Shown here piece after piece: positions 9,659-19,297 of a DNA stretch of 64,000 bases. Below the pieces are notes generated by a model. It was not told where the DNA came from. It did no database searches and saw only the letters and a program-made list of their open reading frames with translations. The position numbers and the translations under genes are program-made. Where the stretch lies: assembly GCA_002779605.1 (NCBI GenBank), contig PEWE01000030.1, positions 62,001 to 126,000 on the forward strand, read 5' to 3'. Position 1 is the first letter of the stretch, and each line of letters opens with the position of its first letter. The stretch comes from Zetaproteobacteria bacterium CG06_land_8_20_14_3_00_59_53 (GTDB lineage: Bacteria; Pseudomonadota; Zetaproteobacteria; Mariprofundales; Mariprofundaceae).

Positions 9659-9856
9659 GGGGTCAGGCTTCCATAACTTGATATCTATAAAGGGTAGGAT
9701 GAGCGCATTCTGATGATGTCTATTTGCAAAAAAATGAAAATTGCTGTTTCGTAGAAGATCGCCTATCCTTGCCTTGAAAATAAGCCAATCGAACAAAGAG
9801 AGATGAACTTTTTAGATGAACCCCAGAGAAATATCAAGTTATGGAAGCCTGACCCC
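9659..9856. mobile_element. MITE-like element bounded by a perfect 26-bp inverted repeat
   Basis: 9659-9684 GGGGTCAGGCTTCCATAACTTGATAT is the exact reverse complement of 9831-9856; no credible ORF inside; left end coincides with the integrase truncation. Confidence 0.7.
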
Positions 9857-9889
9857 ATTTCTTTCTGGAAGCCTGACCCCATTTCTTTC
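9842..9889. repeat. Tandem direct repeat, 2 x 24 bp
   Basis: TGGAAGCCTGACCCCATTTCTTTC repeated exactly at 9842-9865 and 9866-9889. Confidence 0.95.
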
Positions 9890-9958
9890 ATTTCCCTCGA
9901 TGGCCTCGAGTTTGCTTGCCGCCCTATGTGGCCGACTTTTCTCGGAGGTTTCAAGAGC

Positions 9959-10534
9959 ATGAAGCCGATCTTAGCCGCCGTTCTACTGACAGCTTATCTT
10001 CTAAGTGGTTGTATGACCGTCGGATATCACTATGCCAAAGACCCCAACATGGCCAAAAAATGGGATGTCACCGTGGTATCTGTCGAACCCCAGAGCATCT
10101 ATAACTCGGCCGGGGTATTCTGGGTTGGGCCTTTCGCATCAGTTGAAGCTAAGGGGTGGAAAGTTACTTTTCTCGACGAGACCGGTCAGAAGATCACGAT
10201 CGTTCAGCCGTCGAGCAATCGCTATCAGCTGAAACCAGGTCAAAAGGCGGTCTATATCGCCTTTCGAGGGCAAGTCTGGGTCCAACCAACCGACTTCCCT
10301 TTGCCCGCTGACTTCGCGGAAGCTGCCAAGGTCGCTCAGCCGGACAACAGCAAACAGCCGACGGTCGACAAGCCCGCGACCGTGAAGACGAATGCTCCGG
10401 CACCCCCTGCTACGAACGGAGCTTCGCGTGATGACGCCGCGCGACTTGAAAAGTTGAAGAGTCTGAAAGATCGCGGGATCATCACTCAGGAAGAGTACAA
10501 CAAGAAGAAGCAGGAGATTCTCGACGCGATGTAA
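9959..10534 (+). CDS. Lipoprotein with C-terminal SHOCT-like domain
   Basis: MKPILAAVLLTAYLLSGCMTVGY lipobox; C-terminal 'DDAARLEKLKSLKDRGIITQEEYNKKKQEILDAM' is SHOCT-like; the ORF upstream of this ATG runs through the repeats. Confidence 0.75.
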   Translation: MKPILAAVLLTAYLLSGCMTVGYHYAKDPNMAKKWDVTVVSVEPQSIYNSAGVFWVGPFASVEAKGWKVTFLDETGQKITIVQPSSNRYQLKPGQKAVYIAFRGQVWVQPTDFPLPADFAEAAKVAQPDNSKQPTVDKPATVKTNAPAPPATNGASRDDAARLEKLKSLKDRGIITQEEYNKKKQEILDAM

Positions 10535-10560
10535 TCACTGCGGCACATGCAAGGTCCCGG

Positions 10561-10692
10561 TGCGGAGTGGAGCGGGGTACGGCATGCACCATGCAGGCCA
10601 TTGCGGACTATGCAAATCTGCCCCGCTCTACGGTGAGCAGATGATTAGGGAGGGGATGGAAATAATGCTCGAAACAAGACCCGACCCCGACG
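10561..10692 (+). pseudogene. Degenerate transposase C-terminal tail (REP-associated/IS200-like helix-turn-helix)
   Basis: Frame at 10561 reads ...ACTMQAIADYANLPRSTVSR*, resembling an HTH tail, followed by AAACAAGACCCGACCCC, similar to the GACCCC ends of the upstream repeats. Confidence 0.4.
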
Positions 10693-10870
10693 CACATTTG
10701 TTGTGAAACAGGATGTACATCCTATTTCCTCCCGACCCAGCCGAACACCGCGAAGCGTTGTATTCGCAGAGTTGCAGGCTATACTCCCGCGCCCGTTCGC
10801 CTTTGAAACTTCATCGGCGGACACACCGTAACGGGCCGACCCGTCGGTGCATCAATAAGGAGAGATACCC

Positions 10871-11503
10871 ATGACTGATTTTGTGATTGAAGCTGAACTG
10901 AGAGAAACAACCGGCCGCGGCGAAGCCCGCCGCATCCGTCGCGCAGGCCTGATGCCTGCTGTCATCTACGGTGGCGACAAGCCTGAACTGGCCATCACCC
11001 TGAATGCCATGTCCACTGCCAAGCTGCTGGACAAAGAAGCTTTCTACACCTCCATTGTGGAGATCAATGTGAAGGGTTCGCGCGGTTCCAACAAGGCGCT
11101 GGTCAAGGATGTGCAGTGGCATCCGGTACGCGACGAAGCCATCCATATCGATTTTTTCCGGGTATCCTCCAGTGACCAGGTGCATATGGAAGTTCCTGTG
11201 CATGTCACCCATGCCGATACCTGTGTCGGTGTGAAGAAGGGCGGCCTGGTTGAAATCATCCGCCACACACTGGAACTCACCTGCCGTGCAGACAGCATCC
11301 CCGAGCATATCGATATTGATATCAGTGCTCTGGATATCGGCGAGTCCCTCCACATTGAAGATGTGACCCTGCCGGACGGCGTGACCGCACAGCATGAAGT
11401 GAACTTTACCGTGCTGACCATTGCTGCACCGAAGGTCGAGAAGGCTTCTGACGAAGAAGAAGTGACTGCTGCACCGGCCGAAGCCAAGACCGAGAAGGAA
11501 TAA
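10871..11503 (+). CDS. rplY: 50S ribosomal protein L25/general stress protein Ctc
   Basis: 'TGRGEARRIRRAGLMPAVIYGGDKP', 'VKDVQWHPVRDEAIHIDFFRV'. Confidence 0.95.
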   Translation: MTDFVIEAELRETTGRGEARRIRRAGLMPAVIYGGDKPELAITLNAMSTAKLLDKEAFYTSIVEINVKGSRGSNKALVKDVQWHPVRDEAIHIDFFRVSSSDQVHMEVPVHVTHADTCVGVKKGGLVEIIRHTLELTCRADSIPEHIDIDISALDIGESLHIEDVTLPDGVTAQHEVNFTVLTIAAPKVEKASDEEEVTAAPAEAKTEKE

Positions 11504-11514
11504 CCGGACCGGGC

Positions 11515-12093
11515 ATGCAACTGCTCGTCGGGTTGGGAAATCCGGGCAACAAGTACGAAGCAACACGTCACAATATCGGTTTCCGGTTTGTCGATGTGTT
11601 GGCCGAGGATCAGGGGCTGCGCTTTGCCGCAGCCCCTCGTTTTCAGGGCGAGACTGCCGAGTGGCAGACCGGAAAACACCGCGTGCTGCTGGTCAAACCG
11701 CAAACCTTCATGAACAACAGCGGCGAGTGCGTCGGTCAACTGGCGCGCTACTACGATGTGCCGACCAGCGATATTTTCGTGGTGTATGACGATCTGGATC
11801 TGGCTGCCGGCAAGTTCCGCATGCGCACCGGCGGCGGGCACGGCGGACACAACGGCCTTCGCTCGATCAATCAGCATCTGCCGGATGCCGAATACCATCG
11901 CCTGAAGATCGGCATCGGCCGCCCGCCTGCAGGTCAGGAAGTCACCCCCTGGGTGCTGGGCAAAGCCGATGCGACAGACCGCGAGCATGAAGCGCGCATC
12001 TTCGCCGCGCTGCTCAGGGAGATGCCCACCGTGCTGGACGGCAATCTGGCGCTGGCCGGCAACCATATGCATCTGCATTTGAAAGACCAATAA
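11515..12093 (+). CDS. pth: Peptidyl-tRNA hydrolase
   Basis: '[21 protein letters not shown]', '[14 protein letters not shown]'. Confidence 0.97.
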   Translation: MQLLVGLGNPGNKYEATRHNIGFRFVDVLAEDQGLRFAAAPRFQGETAEWQTGKHRVLLVKPQTFMNNSGECVGQLARYYDVPTSDIFVVYDDLDLAAGKFRMRTGGGHGGHNGLRSINQHLPDAEYHRLKIGIGRPPAGQEVTPWVLGKADATDREHEARIFAALLREMPTVLDGNLALAGNHMHLHLKDQ

Positions 12094-12106
12094 AGGACAC
12101 AACATC

Positions 12107-13201
12107 ATGGCTCTGAGTATCGGCATCGTCGGCCTCCCCAATGTGGGCAAATCAACGCTGTTCAACGCATTGAACGGCGGTGGCGCGGAGGCGGCCAACT
12201 ATCCCTTCTGCACCATCGATCCGAATGTCGGCATCGTGCCGGTGCCCGATGCGCGTATCGATGCGCTCTCCGCCATCGTCAAACCGCAGGCCGTGCAGCA
12301 TGCCGTGGTCGAGTTCGTGGACATCGCGGGTCTGGTGGCCGGTGCGGCCAGCGGCGAAGGACTGGGCAATAAATTCCTCGCCAACATCCGCGAATGCGCC
12401 GCCATCGCGCATGTGGTGCGCTGCTTTGCCGATGACAATGTCACACATGTCTCCGGCAAGGTGGATCCGCTGTCCGATATCGAAGTGATCGATACCGAAC
12501 TGATGCTCAAGGACATGGAAACCATGGACAAGGCCATCGAGCGCGTGAGCAAGCAGACCAAGAGCGGCAACAAGGATGCGCTCGCCCTGTTGGCGCTGTA
12601 TGAAAAGGTGAAGAAGGCTCTGGAAGACGGCCATACCGTGCGTCGCCACGGCCTGAGCGCCGATGAATCGGCAAGTATTGCCGATCTCTGTCTGCTCACC
12701 GGCAAGCCTGTGCTGTATATCGCCAATGTGGACGACGGCTCGCTGCCCGACGGCAATGAACTGGTGGACGAAGTACGCAAGCACGCCGCTGAAGAAGGGG
12801 CGCGCGTGGCGGTGGTATCGGCGCAGATCGAATCCGAACTCTCGGAAATGGATGCCGAATCCAAACTCGAATTCCTTGCCGACCTCGGTCTCACCGAGCC
12901 GGGCCTGAACACCGTGATCCGCGAGGCCTACACGCTGCTTAATCTGATCACCTATTTCACCGCAGGTGTGAAAGAGGTGCGCGCCTGGACCATTCATCGC
13001 GGCGACACCGCTCCCAAGGCCGCAGCTGTCATCCATACCGATTTCGAAAAGGGTTTCATCCGTGCCGAAACCATCGCCTATGCCGATTTCATCGCCGGCA
13101 AGGGCGAACAGGGAGCCAAGGAAGCCGGCAAGATGCGCCTTGAAGGCAAGGAATACATCGTCAAAGACGGCGATGTGATGCATTTCCGCTTCAACGTCTA
13201 A
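12107..13201 (+). CDS. ychF: Redox-regulated ATPase/GTPase YchF
   Basis: '[35 protein letters not shown]'; C-terminal TGS domain. Confidence 0.97.
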   Translation: MALSIGIVGLPNVGKSTLFNALNGGGAEAANYPFCTIDPNVGIVPVPDARIDALSAIVKPQAVQHAVVEFVDIAGLVAGAASGEGLGNKFLANIRECAAIAHVVRCFADDNVTHVSGKVDPLSDIEVIDTELMLKDMETMDKAIERVSKQTKSGNKDALALLALYEKVKKALEDGHTVRRHGLSADESASIADLCLLTGKPVLYIANVDDGSLPDGNELVDEVRKHAAEEGARVAVVSAQIESELSEMDAESKLEFLADLGLTEPGLNTVIREAYTLLNLITYFTAGVKEVRAWTIHRGDTAPKAAAVIHTDFEKGFIRAETIAYADFIAGKGEQGAKEAGKMRLEGKEYIVKDGDVMHFRFNV

Positions 13202-13416
13202 GCTGCACCGGCACCACACCGCCTGATTCAAACAGCAGACTTGCATCACAGATCGATACCGATCCCATCGCTCTGGTGGCATGAAGCATGCTGGAATTCC
13301 GCATCAGCCATGCGGCAAGGCTTAAGTCGCTCAACGATACAGCGATAGATAAACCAAAGCCAAACCGAAACGCCGCAGTCCCGACCAGACTGCGGCAAGG
13401 CTATAAGGAGGCTGGC

Positions 13417-13542
13417 ATGGTGCTGGTAGCGAACGAACGCCTGATCTATCCGCGCCTGACCCTGATGCTGGCCATGTGTCTGAGTTTTATCATCCGCGTG
13501 CGCAGAATCTCGCTCCACTCGGAAGACCGCCCGGCCTTGTAA
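13417..13542 (+). CDS. Candidate small hydrophobic protein (41 aa)
   Basis: ATG 8 nt after AAGGAGG; MVLVANERLIYPRLTLMLAMCLSFIIRVRRISLHSEDRPAL; immediately upstream of the diguanylate cyclase. Confidence 0.4.
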   Translation: MVLVANERLIYPRLTLMLAMCLSFIIRVRRISLHSEDRPAL

Positions 13543-13548
13543 TTCCCG

Positions 13549-15448
13549 ATGAGATTACAGAGCAGAATCCAGCTTTCAGTCACTCTGCCTGTATTCCTCT
13601 TGCTCAGCGCCTCCGCACTGGGTGCTTACCTGTACCTTAACAACATGATGACCGAGCACGCACACCAGAAAGGCCTTCTGGTCGTGCAGATGGTCAAAAC
13701 AGCCATGCTCAGCAATGTCTCCGCCAAGGGCCACTCGATGAATTCCAGCCCGATGATGCAGCAGTTCCGCTCCATGCCCGGCCTGTTGGAGGTGCGCATG
13801 ATCAGGGGAGCCGCGGTCAGCAACCAGTTCGGCCGGGGCCAGAGCGACTCCGAACCGATCGACGGTTCCGAAACATCCATGCTGCGCAGCGGCTCACGCT
13901 CGGAAATCATCAAGCAGGTCGGCAGCCATGAAGTACTGCACTTCAATGGCCCTTTAAAGGCCAGAAACTATCAGGGAAGCAACTGCCTGCAGTGCCATCA
14001 TGTGCCGGCGGGAACAGTATTGGGCGGTTTTTCCGTGCAGGTCGATCTGACCGACGAGTTGCGCGAGGCAAGGCTGCTGCCGATGTTCGCCCTGCTGTTC
14101 ATCGCTATCGGCGGCGTGATGTTTGCCTATGCGCTGCGCCAGTTCTCCGCCCCCGTCAGCCATACCGCAAGGCAGATCGCCGATACCATGGAGCGTGGCG
14201 AGCGCGGCGATTTCACACACCGCCTGCATGACATCCGCACCGACACCGATGAGGTGCGGCAGATCGTCGAAAGCAGCAACGCCTTTTTCAGTACACTGGA
14301 ACGGCATATCGGCGGCATCGCCCGCGAGATCGAGATGATCACCGGTCACCTGCCCGATGACTCCCACAACAATATGATCGCCCGCGCCAAACACGGTGTG
14401 GACCTGATGCTGTTCTCCAACCGGCTGAAACGTTCGCTGGAGGAGGATCGCAATCTTGAAGAGGCCTTTGCAAGGCTGGCGCATGTGTTGCAGAACGATT
14501 TCGGCCTGACCCGCTTCGGCATCTTCGAATCAACGGATAATGCATCCGGCTTGAAACCGCTGATCATGCTCGGTCTTCCCGGAGACTGGATCGTCACGGA
14601 TAGCGGCGTCGAGCATTCGGCCTGCCCCCCCGCGCTGGACGGGAAGTTGCCGGACGGGCATATCGTCGATGTATCGAAGCACCCCGATGCATGCTGCCGG
14701 ACCTGCGGGCAGATCAACAACGACACCGCGCTACAGCACTTCTGTATCCCGATCGTGGATTCAGAGGATAGCCGGACTGTCATCACCATCCTCTACGAGA
14801 AAGCCGAAGCAAAGCGGATGCATGACGTGCTCGCCCGCCCTGCGCTACATCCTGCGCGTCATCACTCCGGAATTACGCTCCAAGCGCCTGCTGAAGATCC
14901 TCAGGGACATTTCCATCCACGACCCGCTGACCGGCATGTTCAACCGCCGCTTCCTCGATGAGATCAAGCCGGGACTGGTTGCGGCGATCAGGCGGCGCAA
15001 CACCTCGCTTGGTGTTCTGCTATGCGATATCGACTTATTCAAAGACGTCAACGACACCTACGGGCATGAAACCGGCGATATGGTTCTCAAGGGCATCGCC
15101 GATGTCTTCCGCAAGGAGATGCGCGACAGCGACTATGTCATCCGCTTGGGGGGCGAGGAGATCCTCGTGCTGCTGATGGATGCGGACAGGGAAAAATCAG
15201 TGGAGATCGCCGAACGCCTGCGCACCCGTGTGAGCCGGAAAACCTTCAAGGTCACCAACTGCACCCTGTCCAAAACCGTATCGATCGGTGTGGCGGTCTT
15301 CCCGGACGACAGCAGCAGCCTGATGGATACCATCCAGTGCGCCGACCAGGCCGTGTATCAGGCCAAACATCAGGGACGCAATCGGGTGGTTGCCTTCAAT
15401 GGCGGAGAAGCGGACAACAACGTTGTCCGGCTGGAGCTACCTTCCTGA
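13549..15448 (+). pseudogene. Membrane diguanylate cyclase with periplasmic CXXCH haem-binding sensor and GGDEF domain, interrupted by a +1 frameshift near 14830-14840
   Basis: First frame: TM, 'NCLQCHHVPAGTVLGGF', TM, HAMP-like, GAF-like; second frame continues 'ALRYILRVITPELRSKRLLKILRDISIHDPLTGMFNRRFLDE...YVIRLGGEEILVLL'. Confidence 0.8.
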
Positions 15449-15458
15449 AGCGCGGTAC

Positions 15459-16394
15459 TCAGCCCTGCGAGCCCAGCCAACGCTCAGCATCCAGAGCCGC
15501 CTTGCATCCTTCTCCGGCACTTGTGATCGCCTGACGGTACACCGGATCGGCCACGTCGCCTGCCGCAAACACGCCTTCCACACTGGTCATGGTGCTGCGT
15601 CCCTGCACCTTCAGATAGCCGGCCGCATCCTTGTCCAGCTGCTCCCCGACGAATCCGGTGTTCGGGGTGTGTCCGATGGCGATGAACACGCCGTGTACAG
15701 CGACCTCGCGCGTTGAGCCGTCGACGGTGGATTTCAGGCGCACTCCGGTTACACCCGAGTCATCGCCGACAATCTCATCAAGCACGGAATTCCAGGCCAT
15801 TTCGACATTCGGGGTGGCCAGCAATTTATCCTGCATGATCTTCTCGGCACGCAATTCGTCGCGACGATGCACAACCGTCACCTTGCTGCACAGATTGGCC
15901 AGATAAATGGCCTCCTCGACAGCCGTATCGCCACCACCGATTACGGCTACTTCCTTACCGCGATAGAAGAATCCGTCGCAGGTTGCACAGGCGGACACAC
16001 CGCGACCGGCAAAAGCTTCCTCGCCCGGCAGGCCCAGATATTTAGCCGAAGCGCCGGTAGCAATAATCAGGGCATCACAGCTGTATTCTCCATCCTCTCC
16101 CTTGAGTCTGAATGGCCGCGAAGACAAATCGGCGAATTCGATGTGATCCCAGATGATTTCCGTTCCGAAACGCTCGGCCTGTGCCTTGAAATCCTCCATC
16201 ATCTCCTGACCCTGCACGCCGTCCTTGTAGCCGGGGTAGTTGTCCACATCGGTGGTGGTGGTCAGCTGACCGCCGGGCTGGCTGCCCTGAATGATCACCG
16301 GATTCATATTGGCGCGTGCTGCATAGATCGCAGCGGTATATCCGGCAGGTCCCGAACCGAGAATGATCAGATGATGATGTTGAGTTGCAGACAT
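15459..16394 (-). CDS. trxB: Thioredoxin-disulfide reductase
   Basis: '[19 protein letters not shown]', '[27 protein letters not shown]'. Confidence 0.97.
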   Translation of the reverse strand: MSATQHHHLIILGSGPAGYTAAIYAARANMNPVIIQGSQPGGQLTTTTDVDNYPGYKDGVQGQEMMEDFKAQAERFGTEIIWDHIEFADLSSRPFRLKGEDGEYSCDALIIATGASAKYLGLPGEEAFAGRGVSACATCDGFFYRGKEVAVIGGGDTAVEEAIYLANLCSKVTVVHRRDELRAEKIMQDKLLATPNVEMAWNSVLDEIVGDDSGVTGVRLKSTVDGSTREVAVHGVFIAIGHTPNTGFVGEQLDKDAAGYLKVQGRSTMTSVEGVFAAGDVADPVYRQAITSAGEGCKAALDAERWLGSQG

Positions 16395-16540
16395 GCGGGC
16401 TACCTCCGGATTGGCTGCGCAGACTATCCGCGCCCCCTCCCCCGGTCAAAGCCGGCACCCGCCGCTTTGCCTTTACACCCCTGCCACTCACCGACAGCAT
16501 GCGCACACTGAATGAAATCCTTAATCCGGAGACACAACCC

Positions 16541-17089
16541 ATGATCAAATCACTTCGCCTGCCGACAATCGCTGCCGCGCTGTTTGTCTGTATCACCCCT
16601 GCCAGTGCCGAAGGTCACTACACCGGTGTCGGCATCGGCTCATTCTCCATGGATGCGGGTGCAGGCAAGAAGAGCGCTGTCGGCGGTTATGTGCAGCTGG
16701 GCCACGAGTTCATGCCTTATTTGAGTGCCGAGATCCGCATCGGCACTGCAGGTCAGGCCACCAGGAACAACGAGAAGATGCAGCTCGACTGGCTGGTGGC
16801 GCATTTCATCCGGCCCTATATCGATGTGACCGGCGATTTTTCCCTGTATGGACTGGCCGGCTTCACGGTCAACCATTCCTCCCTGCAGATAGGCACGGCC
16901 AGCAAGCTGAAGAAAACCAACATCTCGCTGAGTTTCGGTGCAGGTGTGCAGGCCGATATAGGCAACAACCTGACAGTGGGCGCCGAATGGGTGAGTTATG
17001 CCCGCGAGGCCGACGCCACACGCCGCGCCACGCAGTTCCAGGGACTGAATGTCAGCAGCATGACTGCCACTGTGAAATACGAATTCTGA
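16541..17089 (+). CDS. Outer-membrane beta-barrel protein (OmpA-like/porin family)
   Basis: Signal peptide MIKSLRLPTIAAALFVCITPASAEG; alternating barrel pattern; C-terminal 'TATVKYEF'. Confidence 0.8.
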   Translation: MIKSLRLPTIAAALFVCITPASAEGHYTGVGIGSFSMDAGAGKKSAVGGYVQLGHEFMPYLSAEIRIGTAGQATRNNEKMQLDWLVAHFIRPYIDVTGDFSLYGLAGFTVNHSSLQIGTASKLKKTNISLSFGAGVQADIGNNLTVGAEWVSYAREADATRRATQFQGLNVSSMTATVKYEF

Positions 17090-17117
17090 TCGCCTGCCCT
17101 GTTAAGAGCAGGGTTTG

Positions 17118-18482
17118 TTAAAGCAGGAAAACGGTCGCCAGACCGAGGAATGCGAAGAATCCGACCACATCGGTGACCGTGGTCAGGATGGTGCCGGATG
17201 CCAGCGCCGGATCGATATTCATGCGTTGCAGCGTCAGCGGAATCATGGCTCCTGACAGCCCTGCCATGATCAGATTGATAAACAGCGCCGCACCGATGAC
17301 CAGACCCAGCTTGATGCCGAGGTCAGGGAACCAGAAGGTGGCGACCACACCCATCAGCAGTGCGAAACCCGCGCCGGTAAGTATGCTCACCGACACCTCT
17401 TTGATCAGGGAGCGCCGGGCGTTGGCGAACGTCACGCGCCCCAGCGCTATACCGCGCACGATCACGGTCAGGGTCTGGGTGCCGGCGATGCCCCCCATGC
17501 TGGCCACGATCGGCATCAGCACGGCCAGCGCCACGATCTGCGAGATGGTTCCCTCGAATATGGCTACCACGGCCGAAGCAAGCACCGCAGTCCCCAGATT
17601 CACGGTCAGCCAGACACCCCGCCGGTAAGCGGTGATACCGACAGGCTCGGATATATCGTCATCGCCGGACAGACCTGCCAGACGGTACATATCCTCGGTG
17701 GCCTCTTCCTGCATCACATCGAGGATGTCATCGGCGGTGATGCGTCCGACCAGCATGCCGTCGTCATCCACCACCGGAACGGCCAGCACATCGTATTTTT
17801 CAAACAACTGCGCCACTGCTTCCTGATCCTGCCCGGCATGCGCCACAGGAAAATCACCCTTCACCATCTGGGCAATCGGATACTCCGGCTCGCTGAACAA
17901 CAGCTTGTGCAAAGGAACCACGCCGACGAATCTGCCGTTGTCATCCACGATATAAACATAGTTGAGGTTCTCGATCTCATGACCGAAACGGCGCAACACC
18001 ACCAGTACCTTTTCCACGGTCCAGTCGGAACGCACCTTGAACAGCTCGGCCTGCATCAGGCCGCCGGCGGTTTCCTCATCATGGCCCATCAGGGCCTCGA
18101 TACCGCGACGGTCTTCCGGCTCCAGCCGCTCGATCACCTCATCGGCGACCTCTTTGTCCACGGCCTGCAGAATGTCGGCAGCATCGTCGGAATCCAGATG
18201 CTCCAGCACATCCTCGATCTCGCTCGGTGCCAATCGCGCCAGCAGGTCTTCCTGCATACCCTCGGGCAGCTCAAGCAACACATCGCCGCGCTGCATCTGC
18301 GGGATACGCTCAAGCAGAACCAGACGCTCATCGTCGTCACGACAACCCAGCAGAAGGGTGCATAGCTCGCTGGCGTGCAGCTTGCGCAGATAATTACGCA
18401 GGGCACGCGGACGCTCCGCGGCCAGAAGCAGCGCGTCCTGCGTTGTCAGTTCCTTCAGCTGTTTGTTCTTCGCTTTGGCCAT
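17118..18482 (-). CDS. mgtE: Magnesium transporter MgtE
   Basis: MgtE N-domain, CBS pair, 'GGIAGTQTLTVIVRGIALG' TM domain. Confidence 0.96.
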   Translation of the reverse strand: MAKAKNKQLKELTTQDALLLAAERPRALRNYLRKLHASELCTLLLGCRDDDERLVLLERIPQMQRGDVLLELPEGMQEDLLARLAPSEIEDVLEHLDSDDAADILQAVDKEVADEVIERLEPEDRRGIEALMGHDEETAGGLMQAELFKVRSDWTVEKVLVVLRRFGHEIENLNYVYIVDDNGRFVGVVPLHKLLFSEPEYPIAQMVKGDFPVAHAGQDQEAVAQLFEKYDVLAVPVVDDDGMLVGRITADDILDVMQEEATEDMYRLAGLSGDDDISEPVGITAYRRGVWLTVNLGTAVLASAVVAIFEGTISQIVALAVLMPIVASMGGIAGTQTLTVIVRGIALGRVTFANARRSLIKEVSVSILTGAGFALLMGVVATFWFPDLGIKLGLVIGAALFINLIMAGLSGAMIPLTLQRMNIDPALASGTILTTVTDVVGFFAFLGLATVFLL

Positions 18483-18550
18483 GGCTCCCTCTGCTGCGCG
18501 CTCACCCTACATCAGGCAGGGCCGGGGTAAAATCGCCGCTTACCGTGCTG

Positions 18551-18581
18551 CAAAACAAAACACCCCCGGTCAGGCCGGGGG
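18551..18581 (-). terminator. Rho-independent terminator of the five-gene operon
   Basis: CCCCCGG-TCAGG-CCGGGGG stem-loop followed on the minus strand by TGTTTTGTTTTG. Confidence 0.8.
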
Positions 18582-18609
18582 CGCGAAATCTGAAGCCGCC
18601 TGCCGGCGC

Positions 18610-19287
18610 CTACTTGATGTTCAACTTCTTTTTCACTCTGGCCAGCTTTTCCACGGCCTCGGCTTTTCTTCCCTTCGAGTAAACCGGTCGGTCAGCCACA
18701 TCGGGCAGGCCGATCACCTTCTCGAAATACGGCAGGGCTTTCTTGTATTTCTTCTTTTCCAGCCAGTAATCGCCCATGAAGTAGTTGGCATCCATATCAT
18801 CGGGAGCCAGAGCGATCGCCTTGTTCAGGTATTCCAGCGCCTTGTCGTCATCTCCGAAGCCTACAAAACCGCCCGGCACCATGTAGTAGAAACTACCCAG
18901 CGTGGTGTAGATCGAACCGTGCATGGCCAGCGGATCGATTTTCTCTGCTACCAGCAGCAGGTCACGTCCCTGTTCCATCTGCGGCATCGCTTTGAACAGT
19001 GAGGACACACCGCCCATGGCTCCGGCATAACCGGCACGAATTATGGCTTCCCATATCTTCGGCTCGGCACGAAGCGGGTATCTGTCATTCAGTGCAGATG
19101 CGCTATCCACCAGCGACTTGAATACGGCCTCTTTCTCGGCATCAGCCGTTCCATAGTTGGCTGTAGCCCATTTGTGCTGCAGATCGAGCACTGCATCATT
19201 GACCTCATCGGCATGTGCAGGAAAAACCTGCGCGGACAGCATCAAAACAGCCAACAGACAGCCGGACGGCGAAGCAAAGCATTTCAT
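18610..19287 (-). CDS. Exported TPR-containing protein, last gene of the hemolysin/ligase operon
   Basis: Start MKCFASPSGCLLAVLMLSAQVFPAHADE signal peptide; 'ALEYLNKAIALAPDDMDANYFMGDYWLEKKKYKKALPYFEKVI' TPR. Confidence 0.8.
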   Translation of the reverse strand: MKCFASPSGCLLAVLMLSAQVFPAHADEVNDAVLDLQHKWATANYGTADAEKEAVFKSLVDSASALNDRYPLRAEPKIWEAIIRAGYAGAMGGVSSLFKAMPQMEQGRDLLLVAEKIDPLAMHGSIYTTLGSFYYMVPGGFVGFGDDDKALEYLNKAIALAPDDMDANYFMGDYWLEKKKYKKALPYFEKVIGLPDVADRPVYSKGRKAEAVEKLARVKKKLNIK

Positions 19288-19297
19288 CTGTAACTCC

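Noticed and set aside
9660-10870. attC sites expected for an integron cassette array
   Set aside because: No convincing paired RYYYAAC/GTTRRRY hairpins were recognised by eye; a covariance-model search is needed.
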